Shown one piece after another: positions 24,976-34,213 of a stretch of DNA of 64,000 nt; positions within the stretch are counted from its first letter, which is position 1; every line of letters starts with the position of its first letter. Both the position numbers and the translations under genes were made by a program. This DNA is from Entomobacter blattae. GTDB lineage: Bacteria; Pseudomonadota; Alphaproteobacteria; Acetobacterales; Acetobacteraceae. The notes beneath the pieces were generated by a model. That model was not told where the DNA came from. It did not search any database and saw only the letters and a list, made by a program, of their open reading frames with translations. The DNA lies in NCBI RefSeq assembly GCF_014672835.1, contig NZ_CP060244.1:1963001-2027000 (forward strand), given 5' to 3'.

Positions 24976-27220
24976 GTTGATCCTTTACGGGTAATATCAA
25001 TGTGGCCACACTTCCCTGACCATCAACACGATCATCAAGCTGTAAAAAGCCTGAATGATCTTCCATTATTTTTTTGACAATTGCTAGTCCCAAACCTGTC
25101 CCTTTTGCCTTATGGGTTATATAAGGTTCCGTTAAACGGGCTCTATCTTCTTTTGGTAAACCCACACCATCATCTGCTATGGAGATAGATACCTTATTAT
25201 CATCTCTATTTAAACTAATCCATATTTTACCGATATAGCTTGTTCCTCCTTTATAGTCTGCTTCATCCCTTTGCACCATAGAAATAGCATCAAAGGCATT
25301 TTGTAAAAGATTGGTTAAGGCTTGTCCTATCAGTCTTCTATCACAAAGTATCACAGGTCCTTGGTCAGGCAAACTCACAATATATTCTATTTCATTATGC
25401 GCATTTTTCTGTAAAATTAAGGCTTCACGAATAATTCTTGAAAGGTCTTCTGCCCGCATAACGGGCTGAGGCATACGGGCAAAGGCGGAAAACTCATCGA
25501 CCATGCGGCCAATATCACCCACATGGCGAATAATCGTATCAACGCACTGGCCGAAGGTTTCCTTATCTGAGGTAATTTCTTTTAAAAAACGCCGACGCAG
25601 CCTTTCGGCTGAAAGCTGAATGGGTGTTAAGGGGTTTTTGATCTCGTGGGCAATGCGCCGTGCCACATCTGCCCAGGCTGCCTTACGCTCTGCTGCCTGT
25701 AGAACGGTTATATCGTCAAAGGTCACCACAAACCCTTCTGTTGCAGACCCCCGCACCTCAGGGGCAACTTGAACCCGTAATGTCCGCTTATTAGCCGCAT
25801 CCCCAATCTGGATTTCCTGAGTTTTTACATCATTTGGGTTATGGGAAACGCACTGAAGAATAGGTCCAAACTCACGAACAACCTCAACAAGATATCGACC
25901 AACCATATCACTTAAATTAATTGCCAGTAACTGGCTTGCAGCCCGATTGGGTAACTCGATCCTCTGGCTGGCATCTAGCCCTATAACGCCTGCAGAAACC
26001 CCAGAGAGCACGGCCTCAGTAAAACGCCGCCTTTCATCAATCTGGCTATAGGCATGTAGAAGCTCTGTATGTTGTTCGGAAAGCTGAGATGTCATACGAT
26101 TAAAGGCACGAGAAAGGTCTGTGACCTCATCATCTCTGGCACCTTCTGGCACCTTAACGCTTAAATCCCCGGCGCGAACCCGTTCTGCCGCAAGCATTAA
26201 TCCCCCCAATGGACGAACAATCTGGTTGGCCAACACCAACCCGCCTAATATTGCAGCAGCCAAAACCAGCAAAGCTACGAGGGCAAATATCAGCACAAAA
26301 GTGAATTGAATTTTTGCACGATTATTACTCTGTTGTCTATAATCTGCTACAACCTTTTCTGTTTTATGCATATGATCGAGCACCTGAGGATCTACGGGTC
26401 TGCTGATCAACAACATCATGGGAGGGGCAGTGTTAAGCGAGATAACCGCACGGACAGTTTGCTCATCGGGAGCATCAAGAATAGCCACTTCATTAGTACG
26501 GGCGATAAGGGTAGCTGAAGCGGGCGGTAGATCATTGAAATAGCCAGATCTGGTCATAAGACCACCAGAGGCAAAAACCTTATTGGTTAACGGATTATAA
26601 ACAATGGCCTCACTGAGACCTCTAAGGGTTGCTTGGGTATCGAGGATCTGGTCTAAAATGTCCGGATTCTGCATAGGGTCTGGTTCACCCGTTTGCTGAA
26701 TATTAGCCTCCATCCCCTCCAGAAAATTGGCCAGAGAAAAAGCTTCCGTTCTAATATTAGCATTATGCTCTTGCAAATACCCTCTTGAAGCCTCCAAGGC
26801 TTCGCTCAAGGCACTGCTAACCTTATCGTTAAACCAGATTTGAATCCCATAATGAAAAAAAGCAGCGGCAAAAACACCCACCAATAAGGTAGGAATAACA
26901 GAAACCACTCCAAACAAAATGACAACACGAACATGTAGGCGCGCTCCTGCCAAGCCCTTGCGCCGCTCCATCATCATATGTCGCACCCGAATGACGAGTG
27001 CTGAAGCCAGTAAAATCAATACCAAAAAATTGGATAGGAAAACCAGAAACTGAAAATGGGTATGCCCGGTAACCCCTACGCCTCCTGAAAGGGTAATAAA
27101 AGAAACGATCCCCAACACCAAGGCAAGACCAACCAAGGTAATTGTCACTGATTTACGGGTAAGCATTTCGGGAATCTGACGAAAAAACAGGCCTACCATT
27201 TTAAAAATATCTCGTAACAA
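24965..27220 (-). CDS. ntrY: Sensor histidine kinase NtrY
   Basis: The 751-residue membrane kinase has several N-terminal membrane segments, a periplasmic region of about 180 residues, then another membrane segment, a HAMP linker (NQIVRPLGGLMLAAERVRAGD), a PAS-like region, the HisKA box RRIAHEIKNPLTPIQLSAER with the phospho-accepting His, and a HATPase domain (DDGVGLPKED, KGTGLGLAIVKKI). The domain order is that of NtrY. The first possible start is a TTG at 27220 preceded by a G-rich site; an ATG at 27199 is the alternative. It lies between ntrC and ntrX on one strand. Confidence 0.93.
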   Translation of the reverse strand: MLRDIFKMVGLFFRQIPEMLTRKSVTITLVGLALVLGIVSFITLSGGVGVTGHTHFQFLVFLSNFLVLILLASALVIRVRHMMMERRKGLAGARLHVRVVILFGVVSVIPTLLVGVFAAAFFHYGIQIWFNDKVSSALSEALEASRGYLQEHNANIRTEAFSLANFLEGMEANIQQTGEPDPMQNPDILDQILDTQATLRGLSEAIVYNPLTNKVFASGGLMTRSGYFNDLPPASATLIARTNEVAILDAPDEQTVRAVISLNTAPPMMLLISRPVDPQVLDHMHKTEKVVADYRQQSNNRAKIQFTFVLIFALVALLVLAAAILGGLVLANQIVRPLGGLMLAAERVRAGDLSVKVPEGARDDEVTDLSRAFNRMTSQLSEQHTELLHAYSQIDERRRFTEAVLSGVSAGVIGLDASQRIELPNRAASQLLAINLSDMVGRYLVEVVREFGPILQCVSHNPNDVKTQEIQIGDAANKRTLRVQVAPEVRGSATEGFVVTFDDITVLQAAERKAAWADVARRIAHEIKNPLTPIQLSAERLRRRFLKEITSDKETFGQCVDTIIRHVGDIGRMVDEFSAFARMPQPVMRAEDLSRIIREALILQKNAHNEIEYIVSLPDQGPVILCDRRLIGQALTNLLQNAFDAISMVQRDEADYKGGTSYIGKIWISLNRDDNKVSISIADDGVGLPKEDRARLTEPYITHKAKGTGLGLAIVKKIMEDHSGFLQLDDRVDGQGSVATLILPVKDQHGT

Positions 27221-27303
27221 ACTACCCCCACCATGGTTCGGATATGAACACTTAACCTTAAAATTATTAGAATTTTGTTAATTTGTTGAAAAGAATAAAA
27301 TTA

Positions 27304-28806
27304 TTAGGAGAGATTACGTAAAACAGCTATTTTTAAATCCCGTATTTTTTTTCTTAGGGTATTTCTGTTTAACCCGAGTATGGCTGCAGCCTTAATCTGG
27401 TTCCCTTTGGTATAATTTAAGGCCATAGTGATGAGTGGTTTTTCTACCTCCGCAATGAATAGGGCATAAATATTTGATTTTATAGAATCTTCTCCTAACT
27501 GATCCAGATAGTGCTTAACCCGTTTAGTAACAAAAGACTCAAGGGTTTCTTTCCCCATGGAATCTTCAGGGGTAGAGGACTGGTTCTTATGAGGCGGCGT
27601 TTGCTTTTCATTCATCACGCCCTCACCATGCCAAAGTTCACTATGCCAGAGCTCCTGGGCCACATTGTCTTTACTGAGCTCACTTTGAGGATAAAGAGCT
27701 CCCATACGGCCGATAAAATTTTCTAACTCTCTTACATTTCCTGGCCAAGAATGTCTCTGCAATTCCTCGAGGGCTGATTTTGTAAAATATTTATACCCGT
27801 AATGGCCAAGCTTATTTCCCTTTAGAAGAAAATGTTGGGCCAATTCAGGAATATCACCTAGCCTTTCCTTTAATGGCGGCAACCGTAAAGGAACAACATT
27901 AATGGTATAAAAAAGATCCTCTCGAAAAACCCCTTGTTCAATAAATTTCCGTATATCATACTGGGTCGAGGATATAAGCCGAAGATTGACCTTATAAGTC
28001 TTCTGCCCGCCAACGGGCCTATAAGCACCATCGTGCAAAACCCTGAGTAACCGACCTTGCACGTGAAGGGGGATATCGCCAATTTCATCAAGAAAAAGAG
28101 TTCCGCCTTCTGCTTTGGCAAACATCCCTTGATGTTCTATCGGAGTGCCTTCTTCATAAGAAATATAGCCGAAAAGTTCTTTCTCAATATTCTCCCTAGG
28201 CAATGCAGAAAGGTTAAAAGAGACAAAAGCTTTTCCCGCATGTTTACTATAATCATGTAAAATACGAGCGATTACGGCTTTTCCAGTTCCACTCTCCCCC
28301 ATAATGAGCACTGACATATCAGAGTTACTCAAACGGGCAATGGCACGATAGATTTCCTGCATCGCGACAGAGGAGCCAACAAGGGGCAAACCCAGAGTTT
28401 CCTCCCCTGGAAGATAGGTTTTGGCCTTTTTTTCTATATCCTGCTGCGTAGCCAGGGCACGGCCAATACTTTGGAGAAGCTCAGCCAGATCAAATGGTTT
28501 AGGAAAATAATCAAAAGCACCAGCTTGGGTGGCCTTCATCGCAGTTATAAAGGTAGATTGTGCACTAATGACGATAACGGGCAGGTCCGGCCGGGTTTGC
28601 TGGATAAAAGCAACAATCTCTAACCCATTGCTATCTGGCATGAGCACATCCACCACGACCAGGTCACCAGCTCCTTCCTTGACCCATTCCTTAAGCATTT
28701 CCCCTTTTGGCGTAATGCGTGAAGCATACCCTGCCCCCTTTAAAGCCCTTCCTAGCACGGTACCTATTGAAACATCATCATCTGCAACCAGAATGGTTGG
28801 CATCAA
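27304..28806 (-). CDS. ntrC: Nitrogen regulation response regulator NtrC, lacking the GAFTGA loop
   Basis: This is the receiver/AAA+/Fis-type regulator paired with NtrB. In 500 residues: receiver domain with phosphorylation site about Asp53 (VVDVLMPDS), Walker A GESGTGKA (170-177), Walker B GGTLFLDEIGD (234-244) and a C-terminal helix-turn-helix (IKAAAILGLNRNTLRKKI). The loop after KELFGY (about 213-225), where sigma-54 activators have GAFTGA, reads ISYEEGTPIEHQG, so the sigma-54 contact is absent. Rhodobacter capsulatus NtrC also lacks it and works with the housekeeping sigma factor. A similar mode is inferred here. It follows ntrB after 67 bases. Confidence 0.92.
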   Translation of the reverse strand: MMPTILVADDDVSIGTVLGRALKGAGYASRITPKGEMLKEWVKEGAGDLVVVDVLMPDSNGLEIVAFIQQTRPDLPVIVISAQSTFITAMKATQAGAFDYFPKPFDLAELLQSIGRALATQQDIEKKAKTYLPGEETLGLPLVGSSVAMQEIYRAIARLSNSDMSVLIMGESGTGKAVIARILHDYSKHAGKAFVSFNLSALPRENIEKELFGYISYEEGTPIEHQGMFAKAEGGTLFLDEIGDIPLHVQGRLLRVLHDGAYRPVGGQKTYKVNLRLISSTQYDIRKFIEQGVFREDLFYTINVVPLRLPPLKERLGDIPELAQHFLLKGNKLGHYGYKYFTKSALEELQRHSWPGNVRELENFIGRMGALYPQSELSKDNVAQELWHSELWHGEGVMNEKQTPPHKNQSSTPEDSMGKETLESFVTKRVKHYLDQLGEDSIKSNIYALFIAEVEKPLITMALNYTKGNQIKAAAILGLNRNTLRKKIRDLKIAVLRNLS

Positions 28807-28873
28807 ACCACCGCCTCTCTTTTGAGAAAATGCTGAAAAATCAGCCTATTATAACCAAAAATGCCAAAGAAAC

Positions 28874-29965
28874 TTAAACTGTTTTTCTGTAGGGCAACCT
28901 TACCATAAATTCTGCCCCTACGTTAGGGGTTCCTACTTCAATTATGCCGCCATGTTCTGCAATTATTTTTCCACTGAGTGCTAGACCCAAGCCTTTTCCG
29001 CCTTTTTTTGTTGTAAAAAAGGAGTCAAAAAGATACGGTCTGCTTGCTTCTGAAATTCCGTGACCGGTGTCGTGGATAGAAATGAGAATAGGTAAATAGG
29101 CAACGGTTTTTTCGACAGCGGTTATACCCGAACGTTTATAGCCTGAACGATAGGCTGTTTTGAGCGTAATAACCCCCTTTCCCTTTGCTGTCATAATAGA
29201 CTCTGCAGCATTTTTCATTAAATTTAAAAAGACCTGAATGAGCTGATCCTGATTGCCCCAAACCGGTGGAAGTGAAGGATCGTAAAGCTCCTGGAAAATA
29301 ATATCATGATGAATGCTCGTTTTGAGCAATCGCTTAACATGATCTAAAATCTGGTGGATGTTAACTTCCCTTCTCTCTAGCCCATATCCTTCAAATTGCT
29401 CCATTTGGTCAACCAGGGTTTTAATCCTGTCTACTTCGGTACGAATGAGCGTTGCTAAGGCACGGTCTTCTTCAATAGCAATGGTATTTTCCAGTAGCTG
29501 CGCTGCTCCCTTAATGCCAGAGAGAGGATTTCGTATTTCATGCATTAAAGAAGAGGTAATGCTTGACAGGGTCTTTAGATCATTTTCTATGCTCCCATGA
29601 AAATCCATCTTTTTTTCTGTCAGAAACTGATGGATAACCAAAGCGATAAAACCTACCGGTTTTTCTAACCAAATAACTTCTACAATATTATTTTCATGCG
29701 AAAAGCGGGTATTTTTAAAATCTACCTCATAGGCAGTTATACTGTTTCGATCAGCCAACACCTGTCTGAGCAGAAAAAAAACCTGATGATCCTTCCACAG
29801 TAAATGATCAAGCCTCATAGTTATCAATTTTTTACGGGATAGACAGAAGAAAGATTCGGCAGAAGGGTTGGCATAGTGAATATGAAATGAGGAAGGTTCA
29901 ACAACCAGGACAGCCGCTGAAAGGGATTCCGTTACTTCAAAACCCGAGCATTCTTCTTCAGCCAT
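28874..29965 (-). CDS. ntrB: Nitrogen regulation sensor kinase NtrB
   Basis: NtrB is the soluble kinase/phosphatase for NtrC, normally controlled by PII protein. The 363-residue protein has an N-terminal PAS-like region without membrane segments, the H box TSSLMHEIRNPLSGIKGAAQ with the phosphorylated His, the N box (VFLNLMKNAAESI) and G boxes (DTGHGIS, KGGKGLGLALS). It is translated just downstream of dusB (13 bases), the classical nifR3-ntrB-ntrC arrangement. Confidence 0.94.
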   Translation of the reverse strand: MAEEECSGFEVTESLSAAVLVVEPSSFHIHYANPSAESFFCLSRKKLITMRLDHLLWKDHQVFFLLRQVLADRNSITAYEVDFKNTRFSHENNIVEVIWLEKPVGFIALVIHQFLTEKKMDFHGSIENDLKTLSSITSSLMHEIRNPLSGIKGAAQLLENTIAIEEDRALATLIRTEVDRIKTLVDQMEQFEGYGLERREVNIHQILDHVKRLLKTSIHHDIIFQELYDPSLPPVWGNQDQLIQVFLNLMKNAAESIMTAKGKGVITLKTAYRSGYKRSGITAVEKTVAYLPILISIHDTGHGISEASRPYLFDSFFTTKKGGKGLGLALSGKIIAEHGGIIEVGTPNVGAEFMVRLPYRKTV

Positions 29966-29978
29966 AGTCTAAGCCTTG

Positions 29979-31130
29979 TCAGACGGTAGGCAGACGGGAA
30001 AAAGCGGAGATGTCCTCTCGTGTTTTCATTCCCTCCGCCATCAGGTTGTCATAAAAAGAGTGAATAAGAGCCCTTGCTTCAGAGACAGTGTTAAAATGAT
30101 TAATTTTTGCACGAAATTGGGCAGATCCAGGAAGACCTGCCGAATACCAAGAGACATGCTTACGAGCCAGCCGCATACCAGCATTCTCCCCAAAATGAGA
30201 TAGCATAAGATCGTAATGCTCCAGGAGGATAGCTTTCTCCTGAGTAAGATCTGGTGAAATATAGGAGAGGCCCTGGCATAAAACCGAGGCTATTTCAGCC
30301 AATAGCCAGGGTTTTCCATAGCTCCCCCGACCCACCATGACTCCATCGGCGCCAGAAAGCCTTAAAGCGTTCTGGGCCGTTTGTACAGAAATAATATCGC
30401 CATTCACAATAACAGGCAAACATACGGCCTCTTTAACCTTCCGTACAAACTGCCAGTCGGCTGTACCGTTATAAAACTGTTGGCGGGTACGCCCATGCAC
30501 GGTTAACATTTTTATCCCACTTTCTTCAGCAATACGGGCAATTGATGGGGCGTTTAAAGACGAATGGTCCCATCCCATGCGCATTTTTAGCGTAACAGGC
30601 ACAGAAACCGCCCCGACAACAGAAGACAAAACCTTGCCTGCCTGAACTTCATTTTTCATCATGGCTGAACCCGCTTGCTGGCCAACAGCCACCTTTTTAA
30701 CGGGGCAGCCAAAATTAATATCAATGAGATCAGCACCCTTGCCAACAGCAATACGGGCCGCTTCGGCCATGGCCTCTGCATCACAACCTGCCAGTTGAAC
30801 AGCATTTAGCCCCCCTGCTGCCACTTCGGCCATTCGTAAAGTATTTTCATTTTCTCGAATCATGGCCCAAGAAGCGATCATTTCTGAAACAACAAGCCCG
30901 GCCCCTAATTTTCGTGAAAGCTTACGAAACGGAAAATCTGTTACCCCAGACATAGGAGCAAGGATGACAGGCTTTTCAATAACAACATTTTTATCCAATA
31001 TAATGGGATTAAGCGGCTTATTATCCGCTATTTGTACGGCATTTTCTGCACTCGAGTCTTTTTTAAGATCGTCCTGGAAGGCATTTTCTTCCCCTGGGGA
31101 AGAATGATCAGTTCGGGAAAACTTGTCCAT
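29979..31130 (-). CDS. dusB: tRNA-dihydrouridine synthase DusB (NifR3)
   Basis: DusB is a flavin enzyme reducing specific uridines of the tRNA D-loop to dihydrouridine. The 383-residue protein has [18 protein letters not shown], the [10 protein letters not shown] segment with the catalytic Cys, [19 protein letters not shown] and [13 protein letters not shown]. About 45 extra residues precede the barrel (hydrophilic, ending [12 protein letters not shown]), longer than in E. coli. It heads the ntrBC-ntrYX run and is divergent from ispDF, as in many alphaproteobacteria. Confidence 0.94.
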   Translation of the reverse strand: MDKFSRTDHSSPGEENAFQDDLKKDSSAENAVQIADNKPLNPIILDKNVVIEKPVILAPMSGVTDFPFRKLSRKLGAGLVVSEMIASWAMIRENENTLRMAEVAAGGLNAVQLAGCDAEAMAEAARIAVGKGADLIDINFGCPVKKVAVGQQAGSAMMKNEVQAGKVLSSVVGAVSVPVTLKMRMGWDHSSLNAPSIARIAEESGIKMLTVHGRTRQQFYNGTADWQFVRKVKEAVCLPVIVNGDIISVQTAQNALRLSGADGVMVGRGSYGKPWLLAEIASVLCQGLSYISPDLTQEKAILLEHYDLMLSHFGENAGMRLARKHVSWYSAGLPGSAQFRAKINHFNTVSEARALIHSFYDNLMAEGMKTREDISAFSRLPTV

Positions 31131-31372
31131 AATGGTTTAATCTGTTGTATCACAAGGGTAAGAAAAGAGAGATAGGAGCAAAAAATGCTTCGCAGAATAA
31201 CAAATTAATACCTTCCCAACAATTATTATATTGTGCATAACCTGCTCATGGCTGGAACAAATGCTTCCTATTCCTTCCAAACACTCTCCCTATGAGCTAC
31301 TTTCTTTGTAGGGAACATGAGGACGGAACTTAATCAATGAGACTGAAATCAATGAGACTAATAGGTTAAATA

Positions 31373-32572
31373 ATGAAAATTGCTGCAATTGTATTGGCTG
31401 CTGGTTCAGGGCAGCGTTTTAATACCAATCAGGCGGAGAAAAAGCTCAAACAATATACCCTTCTTGCAGGAAAACCCGTTATTTACCATGCAACAAAAGC
31501 CTTGCTGCCTTATGTGGGCGTTGTTCAACCCGTGGGAGATCCTGAACGGCTCCTTCCTGCCCTTTCTCCTTTACAAACCCTTGCCCCTGTGGCAGGCGGG
31601 CAAACCCGCCAGGAGAGCGTAAGAGCTGGTCTTGAGGCTTTGGCGGCCTTGCCGGCTTCTCTTAAGCCTGATTTTGTACTTATCCATGATGGGGCACGGC
31701 CTTATGTTTCTGCTCAACTGATTGAAAATGTTCTTTCTGCCTTAAACTATTATAAGGGTGTTATACCCTCCTTAGTGGTTGCCGATACTCTCAAGCTTGG
31801 CCAGTCCGACCCCCCAATTATCCAAAAAACCATTCCACGAGAAAACCTGTATAGAGCCCAAACCCCCCAAGGGTTTGACTTTGCAATCCTTCTCTCCTTA
31901 CATCGTCAAAAAGGTGAAAATTCTGCAACCGATGATGCCCTTCTTATGGAAGAGGCAGGCTATTCTGTTGCTTTGGTGAAAGGAGATGAAGATAATATAA
32001 AACTTACCCACAGAGAGGACCTTATGAGACTAGAGCGCCTGTTTAACCTTCCCTATGTTCCACGTATTGGAATGGGGTATGATGTCCATGCTTTTGCACC
32101 CGACCGCCCCTTAATTATATGCGGTATAAAAATACCGTTTGAAAAAGGCCTAGCTGGTCATTCTGATGCAGATGTGGGCTTGCATGCCCTTTGCGATGCC
32201 ATCTATGGCGCTTTGGCTGAGGGGGATATCGGCCGACATTTCCCCCCCTCTAAAGACGACTGGAAAAATGCTGATAGTCGTCAGTTTCTTATCCATGCCC
32301 GCGAGCTCATTCAAAAAAAGCAGGGCCGTTTGATCAATGCGGATATTACGCTTATCTGTGAACGGCCAAAAATTGGCCCTCATGCTGAGCACATGCGGCA
32401 GGTTATTGCTGACTTACTTCAGATTTCCCTCTCTTGCATTTCTGTTAAAGCCACAACCAGCGAAAAACTTGGCTTTACTGGGCGTGAGGAAGGGATTGCC
32501 TGTCAAGCCTGCGTAAGCATTTTAGTGCCGGATACAGAAACGGACAGCACCAACCAGGATTCCCTTTCCTAA
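31373..32572 (+). CDS. ispDF: Bifunctional IspD/IspF, isoprenoid (MEP) pathway
   Basis: This fusion carries out two steps of the non-mevalonate isoprenoid pathway. The N-terminal part is IspD (CTP transfer to [31 protein letters not shown]). From about residue 230 the IspF cyclase follows (GMGYDVHAF with metal ligands, [41 protein letters not shown]). At 399 residues it has the usual length of the alphaproteobacterial fusion. IspE would act between the two steps and is not in the window. Divergent from dusB with a 242-base gap. Confidence 0.96.
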   Translation: MKIAAIVLAAGSGQRFNTNQAEKKLKQYTLLAGKPVIYHATKALLPYVGVVQPVGDPERLLPALSPLQTLAPVAGGQTRQESVRAGLEALAALPASLKPDFVLIHDGARPYVSAQLIENVLSALNYYKGVIPSLVVADTLKLGQSDPPIIQKTIPRENLYRAQTPQGFDFAILLSLHRQKGENSATDDALLMEEAGYSVALVKGDEDNIKLTHREDLMRLERLFNLPYVPRIGMGYDVHAFAPDRPLIICGIKIPFEKGLAGHSDADVGLHALCDAIYGALAEGDIGRHFPPSKDDWKNADSRQFLIHARELIQKKQGRLINADITLICERPKIGPHAEHMRQVIADLLQISLSCISVKATTSEKLGFTGREEGIACQACVSILVPDTETDSTNQDSLS

Positions 32573-32603
32573 AAGAGGGAATCCTTACAAAGGAGAGTGC
32601 TCT

Positions 32604-32738
32604 ATGAAGCTTAAAATTTTAGGCTGGAGCTCAGCTCTTTTGGTTGATGCTCATCTGGATGATGATGCTTTTGCCCACTATGTGTGTAATCTTCGCTTGG
32701 TGGATATTCTTCCTATTTTATTACCACCCCTTTTCTAA
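32604..32738 (+). CDS. Possible small protein of 44 residues, unknown
   Basis: An ATG at 32604 is preceded by AAAGGAGAG at the ideal spacing, the best ribosome site in this area. The product, beginning MKLKILGWSSALLVDAHLDD and ending PILLPPLF, has no recognised family. It starts 32 bases after the ispDF stop and ends 5 bases before the convergent nitroreductase. It may be a small ORF co-transcribed with ispDF or the remnant of a longer gene. No database check was possible. Confidence 0.4.
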   Translation: MKLKILGWSSALLVDAHLDDDAFAHYVCNLRLVDILPILLPPLF

Positions 32739-32743
32739 CAGGC

Positions 32744-33343
32744 CTATTTTCTAAAGCTTCCTTCATAGGCTATGGCGTTTAGAGGGTTACGCGCAGAGGG
32801 AAACTCTCTGTCCTGCAGGGCCTGCGGAAGTTTGGCTTTATCTGCTTGTTTTCCTACCACCATAAGGGCATCCACACTGTAATCTTCTGGAATGTTTAGA
32901 TCTTGACGGGCTTTTTTATGATCAAAACCGCTCATCGCATGCGTAGCCCACCCACTTTTCGTGGCCTGTAACATGAGATGGGCCATGGCTGTACCCGCTG
33001 AATAAGAATGGGTATGGTTAGGCATAACAGCCCCTGTTAACGGCGAAACCATGGTTTTGGCTGAAACCAGAAGAATGAAAGCAGAAGCATCCTTTGCCCA
33101 GGCCTTATTATTATCATTGAGCAGATTAAAAAAACGCTCCCAATAAGGAGAAGTTCTTCTAGCATATAAAAAACGCCATGGTTGTGAGTTATAAGCCGAG
33201 GCAGCCCACCTACCAGCCTCTAAAATAGTCAGAAGGTCTCGTTCTGGAATATCAACGGGTTCAAAGGCCCTGGGTGACCACCGTTGAAGGAAAATAGGAT
33301 CAATATGATATTGTGATGTCCGAGGGGGATGGTTTTGTGTCAT
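32744..33343 (-). CDS. Nitroreductase family protein
   Basis: A flavin-dependent NAD(P)H oxidoreductase of 199 residues. The N-terminal RWSPRAFEPVDIPERDLLTILEAGRWAASAYNSQPWRF region is the usual FMN-binding start of the family (RWSPRAF, then AASAYNSQPW), and MQATKSGWATHAMSGFD and VDALMVVGKQ follow the family pattern. There is no signal peptide. The physiological substrate is unknown; many relatives reduce quinones, nitro compounds or similar electrophiles. Confidence 0.9.
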   Translation of the reverse strand: MTQNHPPRTSQYHIDPIFLQRWSPRAFEPVDIPERDLLTILEAGRWAASAYNSQPWRFLYARRTSPYWERFFNLLNDNNKAWAKDASAFILLVSAKTMVSPLTGAVMPNHTHSYSAGTAMAHLMLQATKSGWATHAMSGFDHKKARQDLNIPEDYSVDALMVVGKQADKAKLPQALQDREFPSARNPLNAIAYEGSFRK

Positions 33344-33444
33344 CTTACACCTTCTTAAAATTTTCTAAATCATTAAATTCAGTTAATCTTAGCACCAGGC
33401 AACCATATCCTGCAAAGACATAAATCTAAAAAATGTCGCCTCAC

Positions 33445-34212
33445 CTAACCATTTTTTTGAGTAGAGATAAGCCAGAACTGCTCAATTTCCTTCATCTCTT
33501 CATAGATACGATCGAACCGTTCTAACTGCTCTGCGTCAGTGCCCCAAATTTCCATTTGCACTCGTTCTGGCAAGGTAGAAAGAGAAAAAACCTCATCGAT
33601 TGTTACTGTCTCATCCAAATAAGCCATCCCTAAAATGAGGCTCCCCGCCAAGGGAACAAGCAAGGATAACACCGTAACCTCTATGAGCGTAAGAGAGTCC
33701 AAAAGTACAGTTAACCTGTCAATCGTCTCTTGGGAAAAATCGGGCACATGTAAGGTCGTGGTCACCTTGATGGACAGTTGATATTTTTTGGAAAACCATG
33801 TGACGATGGGAAGCCATTCTTCTTGTTGTCTTTTTGCAATCTGTTTGGGTTTTTCAGAATGAAAACATAAGAGATCAGATTGAGCATATTCGATAAGCTT
33901 GGCAATGACACTTTTAATATCGTGGCGAATAAGCCCTTCCATAGTACCGACAATACGGGTTAAAGGAATATCAGAAAAACAAAACGCCTGCCCTTTTTGA
34001 CCGCCCCCCAGACCTGCCCATTCTTTTTGAATGGTTTTTGCGAGGGCTAGATTATGAATAACAAGCGGCTCACCCGAGGGAAGCTTTAAAGGTTTTTTAT
34101 CAAGAACAATTCCATAGCCCTGATCTTCTTCACGCAGAAGCACTTTTTCCCAAAAGCGAACCTGGTAACCAGCTTTAGCCCTGTGGGATTCTGGGCCATT
34201 AAAAACATTCAT
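33445..34212 (-). CDS. ATP12 family F1-ATPase assembly chaperone
   Basis: ATP12-type proteins bind the F1 alpha subunit before ATP synthase assembly; alphaproteobacterial homologues share the fold. The product of about 255 residues shows FWEKVLLREEDQGYGIVLDKKPLKLP, an EWAGLGG segment and the C-terminal LPERVQMEIWGTDAEQLERFDRI region with the conserved acidic Trp-Gly motif. The frame can start at a TTG (34224) overlapping asmA, or at an ATG at 34212 just past the asmA stop; the ATG is preferred. It is the last gene of the rarA-rluC-asmA run. Confidence 0.9.
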   Translation of the reverse strand: MNVFNGPESHRAKAGYQVRFWEKVLLREEDQGYGIVLDKKPLKLPSGEPLVIHNLALAKTIQKEWAGLGGGQKGQAFCFSDIPLTRIVGTMEGLIRHDIKSVIAKLIEYAQSDLLCFHSEKPKQIAKRQQEEWLPIVTWFSKKYQLSIKVTTTLHVPDFSQETIDRLTVLLDSLTLIEVTVLSLLVPLAGSLILGMAYLDETVTIDEVFSLSTLPERVQMEIWGTDAEQLERFDRIYEEMKEIEQFWLISTQKNG

Positions 34213-34213
34213 A

